Translations under genes and position numbers: made by a program
Assembly (NCBI RefSeq): GCF_042677005.1
Contig: NZ_JBHTIF010000001.1
Location: 2,170,001-2,234,000 of the forward strand
Direction: 5' to 3'
Source of the DNA: Lysobacter_I brunescens
GTDB lineage: Bacteria > Pseudomonadota > Gammaproteobacteria > Xanthomonadales > Xanthomonadaceae
DNA length: 64,000 bases
Shown here: one piece after another, positions 53,581 through 62,403 of the stretch
How the letters are laid out: each line of letters opens with the position of its first letter
How positions within the stretch are numbered: position 1 is the stretch's first letter
Notes under the pieces: model-generated
The model's database searches: none
The model's input: the letters and a program-made list of their open reading frames with translations, nothing else
Told to the model about the DNA's origin: nothing

Positions 53581-53605
53581 CGGTTTGCAGCGATAAACGC
53601 ACCGA

Positions 53606-54763
53606 TCAGAAATTGCCGTTGAACAGCTCGCGGCCGATCAGCATGCGGCGGATCTCGTTGGTGCCGGCGCCGATCTCGTACAGCTTGGCGTCGCGCAGGA
53701 TGCGGCCGGTCGGGTACTCGTTGATGTAGCCGTTGCCACCGAGGGTCTGGATGGCTTCCAGCGCCACCTTCACCGCCGATTCCGACGCGTGCATCAGGCA
53801 GCTCGCGGCGTCGATGCGCGACTTGTAGCCGCCGTCGTAGTCGCGGGCGACCTGGTAAGCAAACGCGCGGCTGGACTGCAGCGCGGTGTACATGTCGGCG
53901 ATCTTCGCCTGCATGATGCCGAAGGTGCCGATCGCCTGGCCGAACTGGCGACGGTCGCGCACGTAGGGCAGGGCGATGTCCAGCGCCGCCTGCATCAGGC
54001 CCAGCGGGCCGCCGCTCAGCACCAGGCGCTCGGTGTTCAGGCCGCTCATCAGCACCTTCACGCCGTTGTTCACTTCGCCCAGCACGTTCTCGGCGGGGAT
54101 TTCGCAGTTCTCGAACACCAGCTCGCAGGTGTTGCTGCCGCGCATGCCCAGCTTGTCCAGCTTCTGCGCGGTGCGGAAACCGGGCATGCCCTTCTCGACG
54201 AGGAAGGCGGTCATGCACTTGCTGCCCAGCTCGCGGCTGGCGGTGCGCATGTACACGATCAGCACGTCGGCCTCGGGGCCGTTGGTGATCCACATCTTGT
54301 TGCCGTTGGCCACCCACACATCGCCCTTGAGCGTGGCACGGCAGCTCATCGAGCCCACCACGTCGGAGCCCGCGCCCGGTTCGCTCATCGCCAGCGCGCC
54401 CTTCCACTCGCCGGTGCACAGCTTCGGCAGGTATTTCTCGCGCTGCGCCTGGTTGCCGTTGGCGTAGAGGTTGCTCACGCACAGGTTGGAGTGCGCGCCG
54501 TAGCTCAGGCCGACCGAACCCGAGGCGCGGGAGATTTCTTCCATCGCGATCAGGTGGGCCAGGTAGCCCATGTCGCTGCCGCCGAACTCGCCCGGCACGG
54601 TGATGCCGAGCAGGCCCATTTCGCCGAGCTTGGCCCACAGGTCCTGCGGGAATGCATTCTCTTCGTCGATCTTCGCCGCGCGCGGCGCGATCTCGGTCTC
54701 GGCGAAACGGCGGACCGCCTCGCGCAGCGCATCGATGTCTTCACCCAGGGGGAATGGACGCAT
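53606..54763 (-). CDS. liuA: Isovaleryl-CoA dehydrogenase
   Basis: A 385-aa FAD-dependent acyl-CoA dehydrogenase that oxidises isovaleryl-CoA in leucine breakdown. Seen: ALAMSEPGAGSDVVGSM (FAD/substrate), WITNGPEADVLIVYMRT, the helical C-terminal domain with GTFGIMQAKIADMYTALQSS, and the GGNGYINEYPTGRILRDAKLYEIGAGTNEIRR end. The C-terminal region resembles the IVD subgroup. The ATG at 54763 is used (MRPFPLGEDIDALREAV). About 90 bp of intergenic DNA upstream contains the leucine dehydrogenase terminator, so it is probably transcribed separately. Confidence 0.93.
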   Translation of the reverse strand: MRPFPLGEDIDALREAVRRFAETEIAPRAAKIDEENAFPQDLWAKLGEMGLLGITVPGEFGGSDMGYLAHLIAMEEISRASGSVGLSYGAHSNLCVSNLYANGNQAQREKYLPKLCTGEWKGALAMSEPGAGSDVVGSMSCRATLKGDVWVANGNKMWITNGPEADVLIVYMRTASRELGSKCMTAFLVEKGMPGFRTAQKLDKLGMRGSNTCELVFENCEIPAENVLGEVNNGVKVLMSGLNTERLVLSGGPLGLMQAALDIALPYVRDRRQFGQAIGTFGIMQAKIADMYTALQSSRAFAYQVARDYDGGYKSRIDAASCLMHASESAVKVALEAIQTLGGNGYINEYPTGRILRDAKLYEIGAGTNEIRRMLIGRELFNGNF

Positions 54764-54822
54764 GGTCGTTCTCGTGCTCGTCTGGTTTGCTGTCGAATGA
54801 CGCCGGGGCCGGCGTCGAAACG

Positions 54823-54844
54823 GAAAACGGGGCCGAAGCCCCGT
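54823..54844 (-). terminator. Terminator after the leucine dehydrogenase gene
   Basis: ACGGGGC, loop CGAA, GCCCCGT; on the minus strand TTTTCC follows. It lies just after the leucine dehydrogenase stop. Confidence 0.85.
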
Positions 54845-54856
54845 CACCGAAATGGA

Positions 54857-55957
54857 TCAATGACCTCTCATGCGTCCGAGGAAGCGCGGCGCGGTGCGGC
54901 CCATCGGAAGCTTGAGCTTGCCGATCGCGGTGATGCGCTCCTCGGCGAGGCGGTCGGCGGCCAGGTAGGTCGGGATGCCGTCGCGGTCGGAGATCTCGTA
55001 GATGCGGCCGAGGTTGTGGTAGATCGTCCGCATCATGCGCATGGCGCGCTCGCGGTTGTAGCCGTCGATCTCCAGCGACACGTTCATCACGCCGCCGGCG
55101 TTCACCGCGTAGTCCGGCGCGTACAGGATGCCGCGCTTGGTGACTTCGTCGCCGATGGCGTTGTTCGCCAGCTGGTTGTTCGCGGCGCCGCAGATGATCT
55201 TGGCCTTCAGGCGCGGCAGGGTCTGCTCGTTCACGGTGCCGCCCAGCGCGCAGGGCGAGTACACGTCGCAGTTCACGTCGTAGATCTCGTCCGGCGACAC
55301 GGCTTCGGCGCCGTATTCGTCCACCGCTTCCTCGACCAGGTTCTTGTTGATGTCGGTGACGAAGATCTTCGCGCCACGCTCCTTGAGCAGCTTCACGAAC
55401 TCCATGCCGACATGGCCCAGGCCCTGCACCGCGTAGCTGCGGCGGCCCACTTCCTCGTCGCCGAACTTGCGGTTCAGCGTGGCCATCAGGCCCTGCAGGG
55501 TGCCGTAGGCGGTGAACGGCGAGGGGTCGCCCGAGCCGCCGTGGACCTGGTGCACGCCGGTCACGTACTCGGTCTCGCGGTACACGTACTCCATGTCGTT
55601 GACGTCGATGCCGACGTCCTCGGCAGTGATGTAGCGGCCGCTCAGCGAATCGACGAACTTGCCGAACGCGCGGAACAGGGCTTCGGACTTGTCCTTCGAC
55701 GGGTCGCCGATGATCACGGCCTTGCCGCCGCCGATGTTCAGGCCGGCCACAGCGTTCTTGTAGGTCATGCCGCGGGACAGGCGCAGCACGTCGTTCAGCG
55801 CATCCTGCTCGGTCTTGTACGGCCACATCCGCAGACCGCCCAGCGCGGGGCCGAGCACGGTGTTGTGGATGGCGATGATGGCCTTGAGGCCCGCATCCTT
55901 GTTGTGGCAGAACACGACCTGCTCGTGGCCGTAGTTTTCGACGTGTTCGAAGATCAT
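54857..55957 (-). CDS. Leucine dehydrogenase (Glu/Leu/Phe/Val dehydrogenase family)
   Basis: A 366-aa NAD-dependent amino-acid dehydrogenase that converts leucine, valine and isoleucine into their 2-keto acids. Seen: GPALGGLRMWPY (substrate carboxylate and conserved glycine turn), LSRGMTYKNAVAGLNIGGGKAVI (catalytic lysine region), the Rossmann fold starting at YAVQGLGHVG, and GAANNQLAN. Length (366) fits the leucine rather than the glutamate branch. Together with IVD and MCC it gives the first and third reactions of leucine catabolism; the branched-chain ketoacid dehydrogenase is not in the window. Start ATG at 55957. Confidence 0.95.
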   Translation of the reverse strand: MIFEHVENYGHEQVVFCHNKDAGLKAIIAIHNTVLGPALGGLRMWPYKTEQDALNDVLRLSRGMTYKNAVAGLNIGGGKAVIIGDPSKDKSEALFRAFGKFVDSLSGRYITAEDVGIDVNDMEYVYRETEYVTGVHQVHGGSGDPSPFTAYGTLQGLMATLNRKFGDEEVGRRSYAVQGLGHVGMEFVKLLKERGAKIFVTDINKNLVEEAVDEYGAEAVSPDEIYDVNCDVYSPCALGGTVNEQTLPRLKAKIICGAANNQLANNAIGDEVTKRGILYAPDYAVNAGGVMNVSLEIDGYNRERAMRMMRTIYHNLGRIYEISDRDGIPTYLAADRLAEERITAIGKLKLPMGRTAPRFLGRMRGH

Positions 55958-56236
55958 CGGAAGCTCCGTTGCGCCGGCGTACAGGCTGGTGGATACGCCG
56001 GGGTATGTGGCAAGTCGTTGAATTCGTTTGGATCAGCGGCTTGGTGAAACGGCCTTGGGGGGCCGCAGGCGCCGTAGTCTAATGGAATCGCTCCCCGCGT
56101 TCGCATGCCTCCGGTCGGGGCGGCGTCCGTCGCGTGCACGCCGCCTGCATCCGTCAAGCCGGGCCCTGCGTATGGGCCTCTGCAAGCCTCGGGGACAGTC
56201 CCGCACGGCGCAATCGTATACAGGGGAAATTCCAGG
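55958..56236. other. Divergent non-coding region (279 bp)
   Basis: I see no gene between the leucine dehydrogenase start and the cupredoxin start. Promoters for both directions must lie here. The translated frames give no recognisable protein. Confidence 0.6.
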
Positions 56237-56902
56237 ATGAGCATCGTCTCGTTTCGTCGAGGCGCGGTTAACTGCGCCTTCGTGTTCGCGCTGTGCGCCG
56301 CAGGATTCGCGCATGCAGGCGAGGACGACGCGTTCCGCGGCAAGGTCGAGCTGGTCGCGGACGGCAGGCAGCGCGTCGAAGCGGGCGAAGTCGCCGACAC
56401 GGTCGTGTATTACCTGCCGAAGGGCGGCGACCTGCGCACCGTGCCGGGTCGGTTCAGCGTCGACACGCGCAGCAAGGGCTTCTCGCCCTCGCTGCTGGTG
56501 GTCCCCGCCGGCAGCACGGTGAGTTTCCCGAACCGCGACACCATCCTGCACAACGTGTTCTCGCGCAGCGGCGCGAACGGGTTCGATCTCGGTTTCTACG
56601 GCCCGGGCGTTGCGCGCGAGCACACCTTCCGCCGTCCCGGCCTCGTCGTGGTGAACTGCAGCGTCCACCAGTCGATGCGCGCGAACATCCTCGTGCTGTC
56701 GACGCCGTACTTCACCCGTCCGGATCGCAACGGGCGCTACCGACTCGACAACCTGCCGGCCGGCACTGGATCGCTCGTGTTCTGGCATCCGCGCGCCGTG
56801 CCCACCAGCCTGCAGGTCAGCGTGCCCAGCGGGCCGGTGCCCGCGCAGCGCCTGGTCGCCAGCAAGCCCGGGATCGACACGCACGCGGCGGGGAGGCACT
56901 GA
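56237..56902 (+). CDS. Cupredoxin-fold protein with signal peptide
   Basis: A 221-aa secreted protein. The signal peptide (FVFALCAAGFAHA) ends before GEDDAF. The cupredoxin domain carries the four type 1 copper ligands H105 (ILHNVFS), C141 (VVNCSVH), H144 and M147. The C-terminal portion (RPDRNGRYRLDNLPAGTGSLVFWHP) looks like a carboxypeptidase-regulatory-type beta-sandwich. Proteins of this layout are commonly annotated as 'methylamine utilization protein', which does not prove that function. It is the first gene of a four-gene block with the sensor, DUF3034 and hemoglobin genes, so the likely role is periplasmic electron transfer. Confidence 0.85.
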   Translation: MSIVSFRRGAVNCAFVFALCAAGFAHAGEDDAFRGKVELVADGRQRVEAGEVADTVVYYLPKGGDLRTVPGRFSVDTRSKGFSPSLLVVPAGSTVSFPNRDTILHNVFSRSGANGFDLGFYGPGVAREHTFRRPGLVVVNCSVHQSMRANILVLSTPYFTRPDRNGRYRLDNLPAGTGSLVFWHPRAVPTSLQVSVPSGPVPAQRLVASKPGIDTHAAGRH

Positions 56903-56903
56903 C

Positions 56904-57989
56904 ATGCAGACGGGTTTCAAGCAGCACATGCGCGTCCTTGCCATCTTCGCCGTCGGCGCGGCGCTTGCCGCCGGTCTTTTCGCATGGCACGAGCTGACCC
57001 TGTCGCGTTCGCTCGCATCCCGCGACCTGCAGGCGGCACACGCCGCGCTGCGCGCCGCCGAGGGGCATGTCGCACGCGAACTGATCCAGCGCGGCGAATC
57101 GATCGCGCGCAACCAGGCCGTCACCGGCTACATCGGGCAGGCGCTCGACAATACCCTGCCTGGGATCGAGCCCGACTACACCTCCGTGGTCGACCTGCTC
57201 GAAGAGCGTCGCGAGCAGATGAAGCTCGGCATGATCGCGATGCTCGACGCGCAGGGGAACGTGCTGGCCACGACCGACAGGCTGTCCGGCGTCCGCACGT
57301 TCGGCGAATCCGAGGTCTTCCGCGCCGCCAGCCGCACGCAGCTGCCGGATTCCGGGCTGATCGTCGACAGCGAGCGCGCGACGCACGTGCTGGTGATGCC
57401 GCTGGCCCGTTACGGTTTCAGCGATGTCTACCTGATGCTGGGCGAACCCGTCGGCGCCACGTTCGCACAGCGCCTGCTGGATGCCGCCGGCGCCAGCACG
57501 CCGCTCGATGTCGCACTGATCGCCGGTGAGACCGGTGCACCCCGTGCGCTGTCGACGTCGATGCCGACCGGCCTGCCGGACGGCGTGCTGCCGCGCTGGG
57601 CCGAGCTGCGTGCCGCAGGGCCGCGCGGGCTTCCGCTCGATCTTCCCGGCAGCACGCGGCTCGCGATGGCCGCACCGCTGTTCGACAGCGAGCGCGGGCA
57701 GATGCTGGTCATGGTGCCTGCGGGCGGCGATGCCGGCATCCGCGCTGCGGCACGCCTGCCCATGATCGTGGGCGCGGTGATCGCGCTGCTCGCGCTGGCC
57801 ATCGCCGCCTGGTGGCTGCAGCGCAAGGTGTTCGGTCCGCTCGACGATCTCCTGCGCGTCGCCGGCTACGCCGCCGAATCCGGCGATCTGCATCTGAAAG
57901 CCCAGGGGGTCGGCACATCGCGGATCGCACGCCTGGCCGACGCCTTCAATCGCATCTGCACCCGCGCGTCCCAGTCGACGCGCGATTGA
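56904..57989 (+). CDS. Cache-HAMP membrane sensor without an output domain
   Basis: A 361-aa protein. There is a first hydrophobic helix near residues 10-27 (VLAIFAVGAALAAGLFAW) and then about 240 periplasmic residues with a double-Cache-like layout (RNQAVTGYIGQAL..., MIAMLDAQGNVLATTDRLSG). A second helix lies near 289-307 (MIVGAVIALLALAIAAWWL), followed by a HAMP-like segment (VFGPLDDLLRVAGYAAESGDL). The protein ends 40 residues later with no kinase, GGDEF or methyl-accepting part. It may bind a ligand and pass a signal to another protein, or it may have lost its output domain. It begins one base after the cupredoxin stop and so is cotranslated. Confidence 0.8.
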   Translation: MQTGFKQHMRVLAIFAVGAALAAGLFAWHELTLSRSLASRDLQAAHAALRAAEGHVARELIQRGESIARNQAVTGYIGQALDNTLPGIEPDYTSVVDLLEERREQMKLGMIAMLDAQGNVLATTDRLSGVRTFGESEVFRAASRTQLPDSGLIVDSERATHVLVMPLARYGFSDVYLMLGEPVGATFAQRLLDAAGASTPLDVALIAGETGAPRALSTSMPTGLPDGVLPRWAELRAAGPRGLPLDLPGSTRLAMAAPLFDSERGQMLVMVPAGGDAGIRAAARLPMIVGAVIALLALAIAAWWLQRKVFGPLDDLLRVAGYAAESGDLHLKAQGVGTSRIARLADAFNRICTRASQSTRD

Positions 57990-58031
57990 CCACGGCCAGG
58001 CTGCTGCCTGCCAACCCGAGGATTCTTCCGC

Positions 58032-59018
58032 ATGCCTTCAACACGTTCCACGCCATACATATCTGCCGTGCTGGCCCGGCATGGTCGCGGCGCTCCACTC
58101 GCGGCATCGCTTGCCCTCTGCTTCGCCGCGCTGCTGCTGTCGACGCAGGTCGCTGCGCAGGAGCTGTCGGACCTGCAGTCCGATGAACCCGACGCCGTCG
58201 CCGAGCCCGACAACCGCGCCACCGGCGGCAAGCTGCTGCTTACCGCCGGCGTGACCCAGGTCGAAGGTGCCGGTGGCGGTGGCCTGACGCCCTGGGCGCT
58301 CATCGGCGGCTATGGCGAAACCGGCCAGTTCGGCGCCAGCGCTTACTACACCCGTGTCGATGTCGACGACTACAGCCTCGACAGCTACGGCGCGCTGGTC
58401 GGTATCCACGACCGCGTCGAACTCAGCGTTTCGCGGCAGGTGTTCGACACCGAGGCCGTCGGCGCCGCGCTCGGCCTCGGCCGCGGCTTCGAGATCCGCC
58501 AGGACACCGTGGGCGTGAAGGTGAAGCTGTTCGGCGACGCGATCCTCGAACAGGACCGCTGGCTGCCGCAGGTGTCGCTGGGCGTGCAGCGCAAGCGCAA
58601 CGATCGCGGCGCATTGGTCCGCGCGATCGGTGCCGACAGCGACTCGGGCACCGATGTCTACCTCAGCGCGACGAAGCTGTACCTGTCGCAGGGCGTGCTG
58701 GTGAACGGCACCCTGCGCTACACCGAGGCAAACCAGTTCGGCATCCTCGGCTTCGGCGGCGATCGCCGCGACGGCCATTCGCTGCAGTTCGAAGGTTCGG
58801 TCGCCTACCTGCTCAATCGCACGCTCGCGGTCGGTGCCGAGTACCGCACCAAGCCCGACAACCTCAACATCGCGACCGAGGACGACGCCTGGGACGTGTT
58901 CCTCGCCTGGACCCCCAATCGCCATGTCGCGCTGACGGTCGCCTACGTCGATCTCGGCAACATCGTCATCCGTGACCGGCAGCGCGGCGTGTACGCCTCG
59001 CTCCAGGTCGGTTTCTGA
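58032..59018 (+). CDS. DUF3034 family outer-membrane protein
   Basis: A 328-aa predicted beta-barrel. The signal peptide (LALCFAALLLSTQVAAQ) is followed by GGKLLLTAGVTQVEGAGGGG and WALIGGYGETGQFGASAYYT, typical of DUF3034. Alternating amphipathic strands continue, and the protein ends in a phenylalanine (YASLQVGF), as outer-membrane proteins do. The family has no assigned function. Its consistent position between a sensor gene and the truncated hemoglobin gene suggests a channel or scaffold for the same process. The long signal peptide starts at 58032; an internal start is not needed. Confidence 0.85.
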   Translation: MPSTRSTPYISAVLARHGRGAPLAASLALCFAALLLSTQVAAQELSDLQSDEPDAVAEPDNRATGGKLLLTAGVTQVEGAGGGGLTPWALIGGYGETGQFGASAYYTRVDVDDYSLDSYGALVGIHDRVELSVSRQVFDTEAVGAALGLGRGFEIRQDTVGVKVKLFGDAILEQDRWLPQVSLGVQRKRNDRGALVRAIGADSDSGTDVYLSATKLYLSQGVLVNGTLRYTEANQFGILGFGGDRRDGHSLQFEGSVAYLLNRTLAVGAEYRTKPDNLNIATEDDAWDVFLAWTPNRHVALTVAYVDLGNIVIRDRQRGVYASLQVGF

Positions 59019-59038
59019 TCGCCTCCGGAGGCTTTCCC

Positions 59039-59548
59039 ATGTCCCACAACATCCCGACATCCCTCCGTGCCGTCGCCGTGCGCTGCGCAGGTGTGGTCCT
59101 TCTTGCCGCCTCCTCGCTGGCCGCGGCCCAGTCCACCGCGCCGGTCGAACGCACGCCCGGCGCGGCGGATCCCGCGCCGGTCCATGCCGAAATGGTCGGC
59201 GTTTTCGAGGATTTCGGCGGACGCCCCGGCCTCGACGCGCTGATGGACGAGTTCATGACCATCCTGCTTGCCGACCCGCGCATGCGTCCGTTCTTCGAGA
59301 AGGTCGAACACGACCGGGTGAAGCGCCAGCTCGCTGAGCAATTCTGCGCGATCCTCGGCGGCGGCTGCGCCTACACCGGACGCGACATGGTCGCCGCCCA
59401 CGGTGCGCACCGCATCGATCGCGCTGATTTCAATGCCCTGGTGGAAGACCTGCAGATCGCCATGAACCGGCGCGGCATCCCCTTCCGTGCGCAGAACAAG
59501 CTGCTGGCGGTCCTCGCCCCGATGCACCGCGAGGTCATCAACCGCTGA
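59039..59548 (+). CDS. Exported group 1 truncated hemoglobin
   Basis: A 169-aa protein made of a signal peptide (VVLLAASSLAAAQ) plus a truncated globin core. The heme ligand is probably H121 in YTGRDMVAAHGAHRI. The B-helix region has FEDFGGRPGLDALMDEFM and the E-helix region has KVEHDRVKRQLAEQFCAILGGG. Group 1 truncated globins bind O2, CO and NO and can detoxify NO or supply oxygen; an exported form is unusual. Its gene ends the cassette with the cupredoxin, sensor and DUF3034 genes and is followed by a short hairpin. It may react with periplasmic NO or O2, with electrons from the cupredoxin (inference). Confidence 0.88.
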   Translation: MSHNIPTSLRAVAVRCAGVVLLAASSLAAAQSTAPVERTPGAADPAPVHAEMVGVFEDFGGRPGLDALMDEFMTILLADPRMRPFFEKVEHDRVKRQLAEQFCAILGGGCAYTGRDMVAAHGAHRIDRADFNALVEDLQIAMNRRGIPFRAQNKLLAVLAPMHREVINR

Positions 59549-59557
59549 TGCGATGCG

Positions 59558-59580
59558 ATCGGGCGTTCAGAACGCCCGAT
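59558..59580. terminator. Palindrome between convergent genes
   Basis: ATCGGGCGTTC and GAACGCCCGAT form an inverted repeat around a single base, so the practical loop is larger. It overlaps the end of the Sel1/hydroxylase gene. There is no T run, so I class it as a weak terminator candidate for both genes. Confidence 0.5.
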
Positions 59581-60853
59581 ACCGCCCCTGACGGATCCAC
59601 AAGGTCGCCAGCCATTTCTCGCCGGCCTCGACCGGCAGACCGGCGTGCAGCGAGTCGGGGTCGGGCCGGCCCTGCGGCGACGCGTCGTCGTACAGCATGT
59701 TGTCGAACACCACCGCGCGTCCGGGCTGTGGCTCGACCTGCAGTCCGGCCACGGGGAAGGCGGTGGCGCCGCCGGCCGCGACCGGATTGAGATACACGCA
59801 GATCGTGCGTCGGCGGTTGCCGGCCTGTGGGCCGTCGCGGGCGATCGACGCCGGCGGCAGGTAGTCGCGATGCGGCTTGTATTCCTGCCCAGGTGCGTAG
59901 CGCAGCACGATCAGCGGTTCAGCCTCGACCAGCTCCAGTCCTGCCGCTGCGGCCATCCGCCACTGCACCAGGCGCACCGCGAGACTTTCCAGCACCGGGT
60001 CGAACTGCGCGTCGTGGCTGGTGCGCAGATCCACGTTGAGCGCCTGGCCCGAGGTCGGATCGAGCGTGCGCGAGGCGTGCAGGTGCGGGCGCGCATGAAC
60101 GATCAGCAGCCGGCATTCGTCGGCCGAGAGCAGCCGGTCGATCACCGACACGCGCGGCTGCGTCGACAGCACCCGCGCTTCCGGCGGCGACAACGCCTCT
60201 TCCAGCGCCAGCTGTCGCGGCGGCGCATCAGTCGGGCCCGGCGGCGGCAACGTGAAATCCGGCATGCGTTCGACACCCGCCGCCTCCAGTTGCATCCACA
60301 GCTCGCGTGCCGCATCCGCCTGCGCTTCGCAGCCCTCGCCATGCGCCAGTCGCTCGGCGAGCAGCACGGCAGCGGCGATGTCGCCGCGTGCCGCGCCGCG
60401 CTCCAGCAATTGCAGGCACAAGGACTGGTCGTCGCCATGCGGCTTGCGTCCGAAATGCACAGCCGCTGCCAGCAGTGAAGGCGCATGCTCGCCCTGCACG
60501 CCGCGCAGCAGTCGTTCGTTCATGCGCATGTCGCGGGGCAGGGCGACGCCGCCGACTGCCAGCTTCACCAGATACTCCGCCGCCACCGGATGCCCCGCGC
60601 GCTCGGCGCGTTCGAACCACGCCAGCGCTTCCTGCGGCGCGGGCGCACCGACGATGCCGTACAGCCGCATCCGCGCGTATTCGACCTGCGCGCCCGGGTG
60701 CCCGGCTTGCGCCGCGCGCAGATGCCATTGCAGTGCTTCGTCCATGCATTCCTGTGCCACCAGCGCCTGCGCCAGCGCGAACGCATGTTCGACCGATCCG
60801 CGTTCGGCGGCAGCGCGCAGCGCGGCAAGGTCCATCGACTGCGCTGCGCTCAC
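59567..60853 (-). CDS. Sel1-repeat protein fused to a prolyl-4-hydroxylase-type oxygenase
   Basis: A 428-aa protein. The N-terminal 220 residues are alpha-helical Sel1-like repeats (EALQWHLRAAQAGHPGAQVEYA, EALAWFERAERAGHPVAAEYLV). The C-terminal 200 residues form a 2-oxoglutarate/Fe(II) dioxygenase of the prolyl-4-hydroxylase alpha type: Fe ligands H-x-D in YKPHRDYLPP, then FPVAGLQVEPQPGRAVVF and a distal histidine in SLHAGLPVEAGEKW, with K contacting 2-oxoglutarate. The likely substrate is a proline or other residue in a partner protein or peptide. The start is probably a GTG at 60853, whose GTGA overlaps the stop of the upstream gene; an ATG at 60835 is an alternative. Confidence 0.85.
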   Translation of the reverse strand: MSAAQSMDLAALRAAAERGSVEHAFALAQALVAQECMDEALQWHLRAAQAGHPGAQVEYARMRLYGIVGAPAPQEALAWFERAERAGHPVAAEYLVKLAVGGVALPRDMRMNERLLRGVQGEHAPSLLAAAVHFGRKPHGDDQSLCLQLLERGAARGDIAAAVLLAERLAHGEGCEAQADAARELWMQLEAAGVERMPDFTLPPPGPTDAPPRQLALEEALSPPEARVLSTQPRVSVIDRLLSADECRLLIVHARPHLHASRTLDPTSGQALNVDLRTSHDAQFDPVLESLAVRLVQWRMAAAAGLELVEAEPLIVLRYAPGQEYKPHRDYLPPASIARDGPQAGNRRRTICVYLNPVAAGGATAFPVAGLQVEPQPGRAVVFDNMLYDDASPQGRPDPDSLHAGLPVEAGEKWLATLWIRQGRYRAF

Positions 60854-62403
60854 AATTGAGATTCCAGCGGCAGCCAGCCGATGGCATGCGCGCTGAAACG
60901 CTGCAGGGGCTTGGTATCCGGTTCCTTCGTGTGCAGGGTCGGCGGCTTCGTGGCGCGATCCAGCCAGCGCGGCGCGCCATCCTTGCCGACGTGCATCCAG
61001 TAGCTCAGCTCGGGATTCGCCAGCCGCAGGTATTCCTCGCGCACCGCCTTCGCCAGCGCGGCGTCGTCGAACATCACGCCCATTTCTGTGTTGAGGTAGG
61101 CCGATCGCGCGTCCAGGTTGAACGAACCGATGTAGCCGCGCGTGTCGTCCACGCTGTAGGCCTTGGTGTGCAGACTCGCGCCGCTGCTGCCGAACAGGCT
61201 GCTGCTGGGGTGCCCCTGCGCGCGTAGTTCGTACACCGATACCCCGCCGCGCACCAGCGTGTCGCGATAGTGCCGGTACGCGCCATACACCGCGAACACG
61301 TCGTTCGCCGCCAGCGAATTCGTCACCACGCCCACGGTCACGCCGCGGTTCACCATGCCGGTCATGCGCTCGGTCACCTCCGTGCCCGGCACGAAGTAGG
61401 GCGAGATCAGCAGGATCTTGCGCGTCGCCGACGACAGGTCCTGGTCGATGCGATGCACGATCCATTCGTCCTGCTTGTCGTCTTCCCATTTCAGCGGCGG
61501 ATCGGCGACCAGGTGGATGCGCTCGCTCCAGAACGGCGTCAGCCGCTCGCGCGCGTAGTCCTGCACCCGTGGCGACGCAGCCACGCGCTCCAGGTAGCGC
61601 TGCGCCGCCGGACCCTGCGCCTCGGTTTCGATCGCTTCGCCGATCTCGTCGAACCCGCCGCTCGGCTTCCGCGCCAGCGCCGACAGCGGCACCACCGCCT
61701 CGCTGTTCCAGTAGTGGTCGAACATGGTGCTGGTCTCGGCCACGGCGGGGCCGAACAGCACCACGTCCAGGTCGCGGAAATTCACCTGGTCGCTTGCGCC
61801 GAAGTATTCCTCGCCGATGTTGCGACCGCCCACCACGGCCACGCGGTTGTCGGCGATCCACGCCTTGTTGTGCATGCGGTGGTTCACGCTGAAGATGCGC
61901 TGCACCATCTCGAAGATGCGGCCCAGGCCCTTGCGGTTGCGGAACGGGTTGTACAGGCGGATCTCGATGTTGGGATGGGCGTCGAGCAGCAGCAGCTTCG
62001 AGTCCATGCCCTTGGCGTTCATGTCGTCCAGCAGCATGCGCACGCGCACGCCGCGTTCGGCCGCGCGCCACGCCTCGCGGCCGAGCAGGCGGCCGGTGAG
62101 GTCGTCGTGCCAGATGTAGTACTGCAGGTCGAGGCTGCGCCCGGCCTTCTGCGCGGTCATCGCGCGCGCCGCGAAGGCGTCCACGCCGTCCTGTACCAGC
62201 AGCGCGCCGGTTTTGCCGGGATTGGCGGCAAGCAGCGGCTCGATCTCGCGATCCAGTTCGGTCTCGCCCGGCTTCACCGGCAGCACCACCCCGGGCGCGC
62301 CCGTGGCCGGCGGCGTGAAGTGATCGGCGAACAGCAGTCCACTGCCGACCAGCGAGAACAGGGAGAAGGTGCCCCACGCGAGGATGCGCTGGAAACGGGT
62401 CAT
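60850..62403 (-). CDS. Phospholipase D-family protein (cardiolipin synthase-like)
   Basis: A 517-aa membrane-associated protein with an N-terminal hydrophobic helix (ILAWGTFSLFSLVGSGLLF) and two HKD motifs: MHNKAWIADNRVAVVGGRN and LHTKAYSVDDTRGYIGSFNLD. Length and the presence of two motifs fit the bacterial cardiolipin synthase/ClsC type, which joins phosphatidylglycerol with another lipid, though other PLD-family hydrolases look similar. The gene is translationally coupled by GTGA to the Sel1/hydroxylase gene. In E. coli ClsC needs a partner protein of a different kind (YmdB), so the pairing here may be different in function. Confidence 0.85.
   Translation of the reverse strand: MTRFQRILAWGTFSLFSLVGSGLLFADHFTPPATGAPGVVLPVKPGETELDREIEPLLAANPGKTGALLVQDGVDAFAARAMTAQKAGRSLDLQYYIWHDDLTGRLLGREAWRAAERGVRVRMLLDDMNAKGMDSKLLLLDAHPNIEIRLYNPFRNRKGLGRIFEMVQRIFSVNHRMHNKAWIADNRVAVVGGRNIGEEYFGASDQVNFRDLDVVLFGPAVAETSTMFDHYWNSEAVVPLSALARKPSGGFDEIGEAIETEAQGPAAQRYLERVAASPRVQDYARERLTPFWSERIHLVADPPLKWEDDKQDEWIVHRIDQDLSSATRKILLISPYFVPGTEVTERMTGMVNRGVTVGVVTNSLAANDVFAVYGAYRHYRDTLVRGGVSVYELRAQGHPSSSLFGSSGASLHTKAYSVDDTRGYIGSFNLDARSAYLNTEMGVMFDDAALAKAVREEYLRLANPELSYWMHVGKDGAPRWLDRATKPPTLHTKEPDTKPLQRFSAHAIGWLPLESQL

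Noticed and set aside
53789..56047. A 752-codon plus-strand frame
   Set aside because: It lies opposite the isovaleryl-CoA dehydrogenase and leucine dehydrogenase genes, both of which show complete catalytic motifs.
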